DNA from: Reticulascus tulasneorum | Taxonomy: Eukaryota > Ascomycota > Sordariomycetes > Glomerellales > Reticulascaceae | DNA length: 64,000 nucleotides | Assembly: GCA_001557505.1 (NCBI GenBank) | Contig: LSAX01000004.1 | Location: 620,001-684,000 of the forward strand | Reading direction: 5' to 3' | In this document: one piece after another, positions 22,682 to 33,153 of the stretch | Position numbering within the stretch: the first letter of the stretch is position 1 | Layout of the letters: every line of letters starts with the position of its first letter | The notes under the pieces: generated by a model | Told to the model about the DNA's origin: nothing | Databases searched by the model: none | What the model saw: the letters and a program-made list of their open reading frames with translations, nothing else | Made by a program: the position numbers and the translations under genes

Positions 22682-23122
22682 AGCATGCCAATTCGAACTG
22701 AGTTGACTTCCATCCGTCAAGTCATTGATGGTTTGATAAGGGTGATTAAATCACAAGCCAGATCGTCGCAAAGTACGAACATGTTGGAACCGTAGGAGTC
22801 AAGTGTCATATAGCAGATATTTTGCATCTGATCTGTAACATCGTTCACAATGATCAAGTCTGGCCTGTGAATCGCTGCCATCCCTTGGGGAAACGGCGGG
22901 ACTCCGTCATCCCCTTGCCCCACTGTTCAAGCAGCGCCTCTCATGGAGAGCGCCATGTCTCACAAACCTCACCACATGTAGGATTGAGTACTTATGTTGT
23001 GGAAACAAGAAATAAATGGAAAAGAGAAGAGGAAAAGCGAGAAGGGCCATCTGACCGCACTCAGCGTCTTTCCATCGCATGTGATTATTGGTAGCCCGTA
23101 CAGGTCCTAGTAACTACCGTCG
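22682..23122. other. Convergent intergenic region, nothing recognised
   Basis: About 440 bp between the peptide gene stop and the stop of the rvt gene on the other strand. No further gene seen. Confidence 0.5.
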
Positions 23123-26098
23123 CTAACTCTGCCACTGGACTCTCTTCTCTCTGAACAGCCTTACCATCCCCATAGGCAACAGTCCTGGGTCAACAATATT
23201 AAGCCCTCCAAACATATCCTGGACCTCTGGTCCGTACAGCATAGTCACCCATTTCCAGTACGGCTCCATAGATTCCCAATTCCCAAGAATACCTCTCAGG
23301 TTGGTTTGATATATGAGCGGCGCAATACCCTGCGAAATCATCGATGCGTCGCCATCGATGCTCTCTTGATTAGGCTCCTCTAACAATCGAAGGTATACAT
23401 CGTGGACTTGCGTATTATGGCTGAAGCTCAACTCCTGGCGGTACTTGACGTAGTCACCAAAGCTTATGAAGGTTTCTTTGTCTTTCTTTGATGCAGGCTC
23501 CCAGCGTGGATCGTTCACATCCTGGCGCACCCTTTTGATGGCACCACTCTCGAAGGCCTTCAAAGCCTTCTTATAGCCCTCTGCTTCCGACTCCTGTAGC
23601 TGTTTTAAGAGCGGGGTGGGGGAAACGAGGAGAGAGTCTCGGATCTGCAGAAGGGAGATGAATGGAGACTGGAGATCGAGACCCCCAAGCTCGACGGGGA
23701 AAAAGAGATACCCGTCAGGGATATCGGCGACCCCAAACCGTTCCTCTAGGGTATTTTTCAAATACTCAACAATATTGGAGGATTTCTCGCCTGCTGTGCC
23801 CAGTGACGAATTTGAAGAGAAGACTTCCTGCTGGATTCGCTCATGGGTCTTGAGCATCTCATCAACGTGATCTCTCCCGAAGCAATTGGCTGGTTTCCCG
23901 AAATTGGACGTGAAGAATGTAGCAACGTATACATTCCAAGTTTGAATGAATTCAAACACGCTCTTGTTTCTGTCCTTCAACTGCTTTCGGAGCTCGCTGA
24001 TGTGCCCGTCCACCATCTCTTGGTCAATGACAAAGTGGCCCATCTCAGGTGACAGATATAAGAACCCCCAACGAAGCTGGCCTTGTGGAAGGGAATTCTC
24101 GATAGCTGGAGAGATATTGGCGTCCTTGACTATTCGAGCAGTCCCGGTCTTGGTATAGTTGATGTTGGTCCCCGTCGCCTCCGCAAATTCGGTGACGGCC
24201 TTCCATGCCTTAACGCAGAGTTGATGATCCGGTGACCAGAACCAAAAGTCGTCATGAAGACGCCAAAGAAAATTTCCTGACGTCGCCTGGTTCACGGCAA
24301 AATCCAACACGAAGAGTGTCACTTCTCCAAAGACTTCGCTAAGAGCATGAGAACCAGGCGTACCCCGGCGACGGGTTCGAGGAGGGGTCGACTCATCATC
24401 TTCCAGGAACTTCAGTGGTGCCTCAAGGAAAGCCTTGAAAAAGTTCCGCCAGGTTTCTGAAAAGCCGAACAATACCATGATGGTCTCGATGGTCTGATGG
24501 GGAAACAAAGAGTACCAGCCATCGAACACAGAGTGGAAAGCGGTAAGTTCCCCTTCCAGCGTTGTGCTGATCGCAATCTCCGTTGATAATAAGTGAAGTA
24601 GCCGCTTCTTCATCGCCATGGGCCGCTTGGGCTGAAAATCATCGTCGTCGTCGGTTTCCGAATCCGCATCGTTGACTCCATCGCATGCTACAAACCGCCT
24701 ATGCCGCTTCGCATTACCATGCTGCTCTGTTCGGGCCATGGCAACTCGTTTTTTGTTCTGCTGCTCTAGCAACATCAGCTGCATTTGATGGTTCTGCAGC
24801 GACACGTTTGATTGCTGTTGCTGTGGGTGTTGCACCATCGCAGTCTGCATCATTGCAGTCTGCACCGCTGCGGCCCTTGGAGCATAATCGGCTTCTTCAT
24901 CGCCCTCAGTGGATTCTACAAGCTGGTTTTCAGATCGGACAAGTTGAGACATGAAATAGTTCTTGCGATACTCTCTACGTCGTAAGACCTGCAGGGAGTC
25001 GCTTCTATCTAGCGGTCCCAGATAATATTCTAGTTTGTTCACCTCGGTCGGAGGAATGTCCTGGCGATTCGAGATCCAAGCGTCGCGAGCTCTGCGGAAC
25101 CTCGAGAAGACCTTCTTGAAAAAGACTGATAGTTTAACGCCAATATAATGGAGGAAGATGGCCTGGAGGAGGTCCTCGTGCATGTTGATGCTGAATTTGC
25201 CAGTGATCTTACGACGTTGTTCGAGAGGCACGCTGGTGCCCCAGGACCATGTTCCAATGGTGGCCATTCGCATGTTCAGCACATCTGCAACTTCGACGAG
25301 AATGATCTCGTTGTTTGTGAAGTCCTTCAAGACCTCGCGCTTCTCGTCCGTGAGAAGGTCGGAGCGGATAAGGCCTTGGATGACCCACCGAAGTGAGTGT
25401 GGCGTGAACTGGTTGGTGCTGCGGGAACCTCTCTCAAATTCTTTGACCTCCTCACGCAGTTTCACTAGGACCCGAAACAGTGACTTTTTCTTTGGGTCGC
25501 CGATGCCGAATAAGTTGTCAAGATATTGCATAAGCTTGTCAAGATCAACATTGGCGGGTTCAAATACCACTTTCTCCCACTCCATCCTGGCCTCGAGCTT
25601 TTTGGCACTATCAATGTTCTCGAAGTCTTCCTTCATATCGACATCCTCACCTGCAGATGTTCCATTCGAACCCTCACTCGACAGCCACTCTGTGACAAGC
25701 TGACCATATAAGGAAGCATAGGCGAACTTCTTAGACTGCGATTCGAAGTGACAAAGAAGGGAATCCTCCCACTTCTTGATAGTTCTGGCCGAGAGAGATG
25801 GATCGTGGTGGACTTGGGCAAGGAAGCGGTCCAGATTCTTAAGTTCGATCTCGAGAGACGGGTGCTTGGTCCAGCCCTTCATGACCCTTCCGTCGCTGTC
25901 AACGGAGATCCTGAGCCATCTCTTCAAGCCATTGCTGAGTGCCTGAAGACGCTCGACTGGATGCTCATTGTCTCGGATTGAGGCAAGGACTGCGGTCTTC
26001 TCCGCCTCGTAAGCGTCACGACGCTTAGAAAGCTCCTCAAGCTTTGTGCTGGTAATCTCCTGCAATGTCTGGGAGAAGACACTACCTGATGCAGACAT
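23123..26098 (-). CDS. rvt: rvt-type cellular reverse-transcriptase-related protein
   Basis: A single long exon encoding 991 aa from the ATG at 26098. The frame stays open another 73 codons upstream, but that leader would encode unrelated hydrophobic sequence and the protein fold begins with a Lys/Glu helix after 26098. The RT catalytic motif C is present as RLHDDFWFW (Asp616-Asp617). It is preceded by a motif-B-like GTPGSHALSEVFGE near residues 579-592 and by a motif-A-like FDGWYSLFPHQ near 525. A Gln-rich segment followed by an acidic Asp run (about residues 440-490) sits before the core, where rvt proteins carry an insertion loop. A long C-terminal region follows motif C. There is no integrase, RNase H, LTR or poly-A signature, so this is a resident gene, not a retrotransposon. 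Known fungal RVT proteins polymerise nucleotides in vitro; the cellular role is open. Confidence 0.85.
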   Translation of the reverse strand: MSASGSVFSQTLQEITSTKLEELSKRRDAYEAEKTAVLASIRDNEHPVERLQALSNGLKRWLRISVDSDGRVMKGWTKHPSLEIELKNLDRFLAQVHHDPSLSARTIKKWEDSLLCHFESQSKKFAYASLYGQLVTEWLSSEGSNGTSAGEDVDMKEDFENIDSAKKLEARMEWEKVVFEPANVDLDKLMQYLDNLFGIGDPKKKSLFRVLVKLREEVKEFERGSRSTNQFTPHSLRWVIQGLIRSDLLTDEKREVLKDFTNNEIILVEVADVLNMRMATIGTWSWGTSVPLEQRRKITGKFSINMHEDLLQAIFLHYIGVKLSVFFKKVFSRFRRARDAWISNRQDIPPTEVNKLEYYLGPLDRSDSLQVLRRREYRKNYFMSQLVRSENQLVESTEGDEEADYAPRAAAVQTAMMQTAMVQHPQQQQSNVSLQNHQMQLMLLEQQNKKRVAMARTEQHGNAKRHRRFVACDGVNDADSETDDDDDFQPKRPMAMKKRLLHLLSTEIAISTTLEGELTAFHSVFDGWYSLFPHQTIETIMVLFGFSETWRNFFKAFLEAPLKFLEDDESTPPRTRRRGTPGSHALSEVFGEVTLFVLDFAVNQATSGNFLWRLHDDFWFWSPDHQLCVKAWKAVTEFAEATGTNINYTKTGTARIVKDANISPAIENSLPQGQLRWGFLYLSPEMGHFVIDQEMVDGHISELRKQLKDRNKSVFEFIQTWNVYVATFFTSNFGKPANCFGRDHVDEMLKTHERIQQEVFSSNSSLGTAGEKSSNIVEYLKNTLEERFGVADIPDGYLFFPVELGGLDLQSPFISLLQIRDSLLVSPTPLLKQLQESEAEGYKKALKAFESGAIKRVRQDVNDPRWEPASKKDKETFISFGDYVKYRQELSFSHNTQVHDVYLRLLEEPNQESIDGDASMISQGIAPLIYQTNLRGILGNWESMEPYWKWVTMLYGPEVQDMFGGLNIVDPGLLPMGMVRLFREKRVQWQS

Positions 26099-27156
26099 GT
26101 TGGTGTCTTGAATCTTGGGTTTTGGCTGATGGATACGCGAGAATGTATTTGGTTGATGGGATAGAAGTTGGGCAGGGGCGGAGGTGAGTACTGTAAGCAG
26201 TCCCAGCTTGAATTCCTGGACGCACTTGAAATGAGTGAATTGGGAATGAGACAAAACGATGAGTAGAATGAAAAGATGAGAATACGAGATACAGAAAGCG
26301 CTGGGGGATGGCTCCATTTATACATGGAAGCGTTGCACCACACCTGAGCGGGTGGCGACAGGTCTGTGTGACCCACAGTATGGGTGGTCTTGCTGTATCA
26401 CCATGTTACGAGAAGCCGGTACTTCAGCACGCGTATTTGAAAATACGAAAGATGGATTAACTATTACTACCACTTAAATTTTATCTTTCAGACTCTCTCG
26501 GGTTATTTTCTAGAGTAGCTGGTGTTAGAGATGCTCCAACAAACAGGAGGTACCTCCTTTACGACGGGGTAAGTGGGTCCTCCAGGCATCTGCTCGGTGA
26601 GGCATCTGCTCGATCAGGCAAAGACTCCAGGCAATTCACAGGCAACTGACCGCGAACGTTTGGCCTTAGATTTCAAAATAATATCTCCTATATTCCGTGG
26701 TCTTCAATTCTGGGGCTGGCTCCATGCTATATCCTAAAACAGTTCCGCAAGACCCTGGCTCTGTCTGGCTTAGTCATGTCCAAGTGATGTCCGAACTCAT
26801 GGAGCCGACTCGAAGCTCAGATCATTCTTTCCAGTGCCCGCAACTCTTCCTTTACATGACTCTCTGTTGAGTCTCCTATAAACCCGCAGATGCATGATAA
26901 TTTCGAGAGTCTGACCACGCTCCATGGATGTGGAGCCGTTGGTCCATTGGGGGTCGATAAAACGACGGCGATGGGCTAGCAAAGATGCTGTTTGTTGTCA
27001 TTCCGCACCAACTTGAGTAGAAATGGGTTTGTCTTGTGGTACATATATGAGCGCACGTAGATGAGGTTCTAATTTACAGAAAAAACACATAACATGTAGA
27101 TCTATCGAATACTCATATTGACAGCTATCTTTGTCTTTGTCTTTGCCTTTCTTGCA
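26099..27156. other. Intergenic, about 1 kb, no supported gene
   Basis: Lies between the start of the rvt gene and the stop of the VOC gene, both on the minus strand. The part near 26450-26520 is AT-rich. The open 73-codon upstream extension of the rvt frame lies in the first 220 bp and is treated as leader. No domain-bearing frame recognised. Confidence 0.45.
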
Positions 27157-28062
27157 TTACATTGTACCTCGCGACTCCCCTGTTTCGGCAAAGTAATTCG
27201 TGATATTATCAGGATCTTCGAGCCAAATAGTTCGTACGTCGAAGCCTGGAATACCGCTAAGTGGTTTGTCTATCGTGATACCGTGGCATCTGGTGAGTTC
27301 ATCAACGCGTTCCACGTTCGAAACTACATACTGAATGCCGGCGCTTCCTGTGTCGGCCGGCAAGTCAGTCGTAAAACTCCGTAGAGTGACAACCGTTGAA
27401 CCATGGCGGAACACGTGCTTGGTCGTATTGAACGTCGGGTCGTACTCCGATTCGAGCTGTTCAAGGCCAACAAAATCGCGATAGAAAGCCAAACTCTCGT
27501 CAATATCGGAAACGACCATGCCGACCTCGATCTTATCGTATTTCGTACCCAGCGGATCACCAGTAATGATGAGTTCAACAGCCTGGCCGTCGGGATCGTT
27601 TACGATGGCACTCCTCTTGTATTGGCTCTGGTGTGGGAGGTCCTTGAAGATTGGCAGTGATAGACTGGCATCTCCAAATCGATTGGACAGTGCAGTTTCA
27701 TCGCTGAAAAAGAATGTCCAAAGCCGCAAACCCGTGGCACTAGTAACACCACCGCCAATATAGGTTCTGCTATTATCACGACGGGAGAGCTTGAGTTCCG
27801 ATGCACCTGCCTTAATTCGCCACACCTGTGTACTGTTCCCAACGTCGTAGACCGTCAGCGGTTCGAATCCCAGAACATCAGTATAGAATCGAAATACTGG
27901 TTCAGCTTCGCTCTCGAATCTTCGAAATACGTTCATTGCTGGCATCCAGAGCACGGGCCCGACTGAGCTGGTGTTGCAGAGCTCCTGCGCCGAAACTCTT
28001 ACAAGTCCAGCTACCCCAATTGACAGCACCATAAACTTGGTCCAAATCTTGAGTTGATACAT
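27157..28062 (-). CDS. Secreted VOC-superfamily (glyoxalase/dioxygenase-fold) protein with two modules
   Basis: Single exon, 301 aa. A signal peptide covers about residues 1-25 (hydrophobic core then Ser-Ala-Gln). The mature part contains two betaalphabetabetabeta modules of the vicinal-oxygen-chelate superfamily. The first spans about 40-155, with FRFYTDVLGFEPL and a closing NDPDGQAVELI strand. The second spans about 170-295, with VGMVVSDIDESLAFYRDFVG and a closing WLEDPDNITNYFAE strand. The Glu in the first closing strand (AVELI) is a typical metal ligand; the second module has Asn-Tyr-Phe at that place and may not bind metal. VOC proteins include glyoxalases, extradiol dioxygenases and resistance proteins; most are cytosolic, so a secreted one is uncommon. 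It is divergent from a secreted GMC oxidoreductase. Confidence 0.87.
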   Translation of the reverse strand: MYQLKIWTKFMVLSIGVAGLVRVSAQELCNTSSVGPVLWMPAMNVFRRFESEAEPVFRFYTDVLGFEPLTVYDVGNSTQVWRIKAGASELKLSRRDNSRTYIGGGVTSATGLRLWTFFFSDETALSNRFGDASLSLPIFKDLPHQSQYKRSAIVNDPDGQAVELIITGDPLGTKYDKIEVGMVVSDIDESLAFYRDFVGLEQLESEYDPTFNTTKHVFRHGSTVVTLRSFTTDLPADTGSAGIQYVVSNVERVDELTRCHGITIDKPLSGIPGFDVRTIWLEDPDNITNYFAETGESRGTM

Positions 28063-28556
28063 CTTGATGATAACACCGACAAAGGTTAGGAATTGAGAAG
28101 CTTTGCTAGACAGGCTGAGAGAGAAAAATGATCATGAGGGTTTCGGGGGGGGGGGAGCAAGCAAAACACTGGCATGGGGAACTCCGGTTGAGTGGTGGGT
28201 TACACGTCGGCTTGATAGACTTGTGGAAATAGGATGGTAGTAATGGGAACCCGGCAGGATTCACAAACCGCCCATACGGCATCGCGGACCACTTAGGCTA
28301 AAGCAGCAAGGGCCGTATACGCACGAGCAATAAACATGCATGTAACTAGACGCTAGAGCTTGAGGCGCAAAAATACCCCAATTCCAAGCCCAGTGGCGTT
28401 GTCGCGTAGTCGGATAATGTTAATCGTGCATTCTTCAGCTCGTATCATTATTGATAATATGATGATATCTTCGTGCCCCGGCGTCCTCTAGATCTCGAAA
28501 AGATCAGTTACACAACTCTTTGAAGATTTCGTTGACCCAAGCATCCAACACACAGT
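28063..28556. other. Bidirectional promoter region (VOC / GMC)
   Basis: About 490 bp between divergent start codons of two secreted enzymes. It includes an 11-G homopolymer at 28145-28155. A shared regulatory region is likely from position alone. Confidence 0.5.
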
Positions 28557-30712
28557 ATGGCTTACAACACGACGACCAGGCTGATCTTGGTCCTTGGGAT
28601 ACAGATCCTCCTCCTTGCTCACTTCATAAGAGCATTCCCAGGAATATTTGTGACAGTTACTGAGGAGGAGTATGACTATGTTATCGTTGGCGGTGGAGTC
28701 AGCGGCTTGGTGGTTGCAAATCGTTTGTCCGAGGATGGTCTAGCTTCGGTGCTTATCATCGAAGCTGGTCCGGTCTTGGATGACAAGCGGGAATTTGATG
28801 AACTTCTTGTTCAAGCTGTTTTTGAGAAAATCGATCGCACACGAACTGCTTACACTTGGCCGAATATTACCACAGGTCCACTCGAGAACCTCAAAGGCAG
28901 GAGCACTCCTGTGCTTACAGCAAAGGTAAGTTATATAAACACCAGCAATACTCTTACCACAGCGAGGGTCCAGTGTTGACATGCCAAACGATTGCCGGCG
29001 GCGGCTCCGCCGTGAATGGGAAAATCTTTGTTCGTGGAAGTCGAAGGGATTATGACGATTGGGCGCGCTATCTCAAGGACGACGGCTGGGGTTGGACTAG
29101 CCTCCTGGAGTATTTCAAGAAGTCGGAGACTTTTACGCCGCCAGTCGAGTCCTATCGCCAACAAGGCAATGTCACTTGGGACATGTCTGTCCATGGCACT
29201 GATGGTCCGATTCATTTGACGTTTCCACAGCAATTCTTTCCTAGCACGAAATACCTCGTGGCCGCAGTAAAGGGTCTCGGCCTCCCGCAAAAGAGGGACT
29301 CCTCAGACGGAGATCCGATAGGAAGTTTCTGGCACCCGTTGAGCATGCACAATGATTACACTAGAAGTTATAGCAAGCGAGACCATTACGATCTGGCAAA
29401 GAAGCGGCCCAACTTGCATCTCATAGCAAATACCACCGCGACGAAGGTCATTTTTGAAGAAAAGACGGCTGTGGGCGTCGAGGTACGTACTATCAAGGCT
29501 ATATGCATCACAAGTTTGTTAAATGCGAACGCCATTTAGTACGCGGCAGGGCCAGACGCGCCTAGAAATATAGTCAAGGCGAAAAGGGAGATAATCCTTG
29601 CTGGAGGCTCAATCAAAACTCCGCAACTACTGCAGGTTTCAGGAATAGGCTCCAAGGAGCTCTTGAAGACAATCGACGTTCCATCAATTTCGGATATCCC
29701 AGTGGGGGAGAATTTCCATGATCATGGCGTTTTATCCGTCTCATATAATAGTGAGTCTCGCTTTCCTAGGCATATCATGCTCGTGTGGGAACATTGAATC
29801 ATGTTTGATGATTTCCCAGCTGTGAAGCAAAGAGCACACAGGATATTGCTCTTATATAACGAGACAACTAACGTGTTGGGCTTACAGCTACGGTCACTTT
29901 TGAAGAGAAGATGTGGGGTGCAAAGGAGAACAAGACCTTCATGGACGAGCAGTATGCCCAGTTCATTGCCAATCGCACCGGATACTATACAGCAACCTCG
30001 AATTGTCACATGACACTTTTATCGCTTTCAATGCTTCACAGTAACAATACTGAACCCTTACTCTCTAACTTTCGTACTCTAGACCCAAAGCAGTATCTGC
30101 GACCCGGAATCGATGAGGTCTCAGTAGATGCCTACAGACGGCAACACGAGATCATCCTCGCGAGCATGGCCACTAACGAGACTGCTGTGGATGAGAACTA
30201 CGGCGGAGGTAGAACTTCCGTCCTAGTAAAGCCCTTGTCGCGGGGCTTTGTGCATGCCACCACGAACAATATTTGGGATGCCCCAACCGTCAATCACCGC
30301 ACTTTCTCCAACCCCATTGACTTGGAAAACACCTTGGCGTCGCTCAAATGGTCTCGGAGAATTATGGCCGCTCCGGAGATGACGCCACTGGATCCCATCG
30401 AGGTTTCTCCAGGCATCCAAGTGCAGGCCGACGAGGAATTGAAGGAGTTTATCCGCAATTCCGCGACACCTGGTGGCGCACATATGTGCTGCAGTGCACC
30501 GATGGGTACTGTGCTAGACTCGGAGCTAAGAGTCTTGGGCGTGAAGCGCTTGCGGGTCGTTGACACGTCGTCTTGGCCTATGATCCCTGGCAGTCACGCT
30601 ACTCAAGTATGCCTCCTTTCCACAGGTCGAATTCAGCAAAACTAAAAATGAGTAGTGCACAGCTTATGCCGTTGCCGAAAGAGCTGCAGATTTGATTAAA
30701 TCGAGGTTTTGA
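28557..30712 (+). CDS. Secreted GMC-family flavin oxidoreductase (second copy)
   Basis: Five exons in the best model: 28557-28925, 28967-29482, 29540-29750, 29888-30606 and 30656-30712; product 623 aa. A signal anchor or signal peptide is followed by the FAD motif VIVGGGVSGL. Next come the GGGSAVNGK signature, GSIKTPQLLQVSGIG and a C-terminal pair His564 (GAHMCCSAPMG) and His602 (GSHATQ) that align with the catalytic histidines. The HPxGTC motif is changed to HMCCSA. Junctions 2/3, 3/4 and 4/5 restore family text cleanly. The first intron is doubtful: the only in-phase acceptor gives a 41-nt intron, short for fungi, and leaves an extra PVLT repeat in the protein. The gene may be functional with an unusual intron or may be decaying. 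Its substrate is unknown. Confidence 0.8.
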
Positions 30713-31723
30713 TTGGCGCAAACCGCATACCTAGAACCTCGGTTACCCTCAGTCTAAGCAGGACCAAAGGGAAACCGGATCTCTGGATTTACCTTGGAGT
30801 TTGTATGCTGGGCTTGCCTGCGAGTCTAGTTCTTCTACTAGATAACCGATGTGTGAGATGAATGGAGAATGAAAAGTCAGAGACTCTTTTGGATAAATAT
30901 TACCTTAGAACAACAAATTGAGACAATAGGACGAACTGTTCACATGCAGTGGTGGTAACAACAACAAAGAACCGATCAACCACTGTTCCTTACAATGCTT
31001 CTACTGTTAGCCACCTTATCTTTCTCTCTACAAAATGTGTTCAACTTAGCGGAAGTAACTAGTCGGCCGCAGTCCCACTAACCCAGTACTACATCTAATG
31101 ACCCTTGACCAGATTCACAAACCCCTCAAGCTAGTAACAATACGACATCCAACAGTCCTCACCGGGCAAGTCCGCAAATTCGCCACCAGCTTCTTTGCAG
31201 GTGTAGGCTTTGTAAAATGAATACCTACCTTACCCTTGCTCGGGTGAGCTTCTGTTGGCCGAAAATGTACCAACAACGGTGCCAGCGGAATGACACTGGT
31301 CATATAGCTCTGTTTGACTGAGAAGACTAAGCTAAATTTAGGTGAGAGGAAGAGGGCAGCCGGGGCCGAAAGTCCAGAGCCACTGCTGCCGATGCCCCTC
31401 GGATAAGCTATGGCATCGGATTCGATATCGTCAATGCTTCGTGGTAAGCGTTCAGTACTAAGGAAACTATCGAGCTCGTCTTCGGCTATACTTACTGAAG
31501 AGGCCTAGCTTTTTGATACCATCGTTGTGACCAGACTCGAGGATTCGACGTCAAGCCCACCGTTCCAGTCCATCGATGCAGTGGTGAAAATCTTCATTCT
31601 CAGAGTACCTTACTAATCCACCAAGATACTACTACCGGAAAGGTATAGCTTGGAATAAGGATACCTAGCGGTACATAGGCTACAGGCCACAGTCTTGGCG
31701 GTACCAAAAACCCCTGTCTTCGA

Positions 31724-31765
31724 ATTACATACGGAGGATTACATACGGAGGATTACATACGGAGG
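31724..31765. repeat. Tandem repeat, 3 x 14 bp
   Basis: Three exact head-to-tail copies of ATTACATACGGAGG. No spacers and no coding context, so a simple replication-slippage minisatellite is the likely origin. Confidence 0.9.
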
Positions 31766-32128
31766 AGCCGATCACGCCCTTAGCGGGTTTAATAACATCT
31801 GAACTGGGGAATACCATCTCCGAGGCGCTACTTCGCCCAAGTCTAGCCGTGTCCTAATAATAGGGGGAAAGGATTGGAGTCAGCTTATCCGTAATGTAAC
31901 GGTAGATGCAACTCCCTACGGAGACAATTCAATGATTGGGATAACAGCTCGTCAGCTGACCACTTGATGTGACATTGAAAGAACGAAGGATGAGCCGACG
32001 AAGGCATCAAGTGGATAGGAAGTAAGTTAGAATTGTGTCTCTGGAACGACAGTTCCGTGGTATCATCCGCCATCAACTTGGTCCGGACTCCGCGTCGATG
32101 AGTTTGATATCTACGATACTCAGAGATG

Positions 32129-32135
32129 TATAAAT
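32129..32135 (+). promoter_or_regulatory. TATA box of the EF-hand-like secreted protein gene
   Basis: TATAAAT lies 162 bp upstream of the ATG at 32291, followed by a long CA/CT-rich leader typical of highly expressed fungal genes. Confidence 0.45.
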
Positions 32136-32290
32136 GCGAACCCTTTCTCCCCATCGACAACGGACACTATCATCCCCATCAGCAACTACCAAGACAAGAT
32201 CATCACCTCTCTTCGCTCTCCAGCCAAACCTCCCCTATCTCATTTTCCATCATCAAACCATCCACCACAACCCGCCTCCTCCCAACCAAA

Positions 32291-32674
32291 ATGAAGTTTA
32301 CCACCACCCTCATCTCCCTGACCGCCCTCACGGCCACCGCTTTCGCCGCCCCGGCCCCAGCCGACCCAGTCGAGAAGAGAGACTGCAAAGGCGAGGTTGA
32401 CGTCAGGGCCTCGTGCTGGAACCAACTGATCTGGGCCTTTGACCGGCTGGACAACTGCCGCGGCGGCAACAGGGACGGCCTCATCTCCAGGCAGGACATG
32501 CAGGCCTGCATGCCCAGCATCTCCCCCGGTGTGTGCACCTCCGTGCTTAACAGGGACTGGGACGCGGCAGACAACATGCGCCTCGGAGGCAACAGGGACG
32601 GGCTCGTGTCCAAGCCCGATGCCGAGTACTATCTTAACTGGATGAGCTACTGTAACCAGTGTGGTATTTGCTGA
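32291..32674 (+). CDS. Small secreted Cys-rich protein with KR processing site and duplicated EF-hand-like loop
   Basis: Single exon, 127 aa from the ATG at 32291 (context CCAAAATG). The open frame extends upstream, but those codons are the leader. Residues 1-20 form a signal peptide; residues 21-30 are a short propeptide ending in Lys-Arg (29-30), a KEX2-type site. The mature 97 residues contain eight cysteines (32, 42, 56, 73, 82, 121, 124, 127), the last four tightly set near the C-terminus. Two copies of a motif, (F/W)D-x2-DN-x-R-x(0-1)-GGNRDGL(I/V)S-x2-D, are centred 41 residues apart (Asn60 and Asn101). Within each, N-x-D-G-x-[IV]-S-x2-D fits positions 3-12 of an EF-hand loop, though position 1 is Gly not Asp. 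Calcium binding is therefore possible but unproven. No homolog function recognised; effector-like. Confidence 0.82.
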   Translation: MKFTTTLISLTALTATAFAAPAPADPVEKRDCKGEVDVRASCWNQLIWAFDRLDNCRGGNRDGLISRQDMQACMPSISPGVCTSVLNRDWDAADNMRLGGNRDGLVSKPDAEYYLNWMSYCNQCGIC

Positions 32675-33114
32675 GGGGTTTCGGTGTGAGGTGGATGGGG
32701 ACAACTTGGCTCACAACGGGGAGAGATTCGGGTTTGAGAAGCACGGGATAGAGGGAAGATATTTCCAAGTCATGTTGCCAAGGCCGGCGTCTAGGTTGGC
32801 TGAAAGGTTATGGATACTGTCAGGAATTAGAGAAGTAGCACAATGGACACACCTTGCATGTAACGTGAGGACAGATGAAGCAACGAGAACCGGAGGAATG
32901 AGCTCAAATTCTACATTCTCTTGAACAGCGTGTCGCTTGCGGAAATCTAGGGTGGGTTTCGTGAAGGAAAGGAGGCAGATCTTGATCGCTGAAGGGCAGT
33001 CGATAGTCGGCAGTCGAGTCAAAGTTCGAGGTTGAGATCGAGCTGAACGGGAGAATTGAAGACATCTCGGCGGACGACGAGCGGTAGTATGGCAGGGCAC
33101 AGCTCCCGCGCGAC

Positions 33115-33153
33115 AGGACGGGCAGCTAGGACGGGCAGCTAGGACGGGCAGCT
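33115..33153. repeat. Tandem repeat, 3 x 13 bp
   Basis: Three exact copies of AGGACGGGCAGCT in direct succession. Not in a recognised gene. Confidence 0.9.

Larger units (their letters stand above)
30713..32290. other. Intergenic, about 1.6 kb, with a short tandem repeat
   Basis: No supported coding frame. It contains three copies of a 14-bp unit at 31724-31765 and ends with the TATA box and pyrimidine-rich leader of the small secreted protein gene. Confidence 0.5.

Noticed and set aside
25158..25703. 181-codon plus-strand frame
   Set aside because: Shadow of the rvt gene on the opposite strand; low-complexity Ser/Arg/Leu composition.
26099..26317. 73-residue N-terminal extension of the rvt protein
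   Set aside because: The extension is hydrophobic and unlike the charged start of the protein; the ATG at 26098 fits better.
27860..27870. GGTTCGAATCC, identical to a tRNA B-box
   Set aside because: It lies inside the VOC coding sequence (opposite strand) and has no matching A-box or acceptor stem at the right distances.
14610..30712. A secondary-metabolite cluster around the two GMC genes
   Set aside because: No PKS, NRPS, terpene cyclase, DMATS or pathway regulator is present; intervening genes are housekeeping or unrelated.
31724..31765. Short direct repeats as a CRISPR-like array
   Set aside because: The 14-bp units touch each other without spacers, and the genome is fungal.
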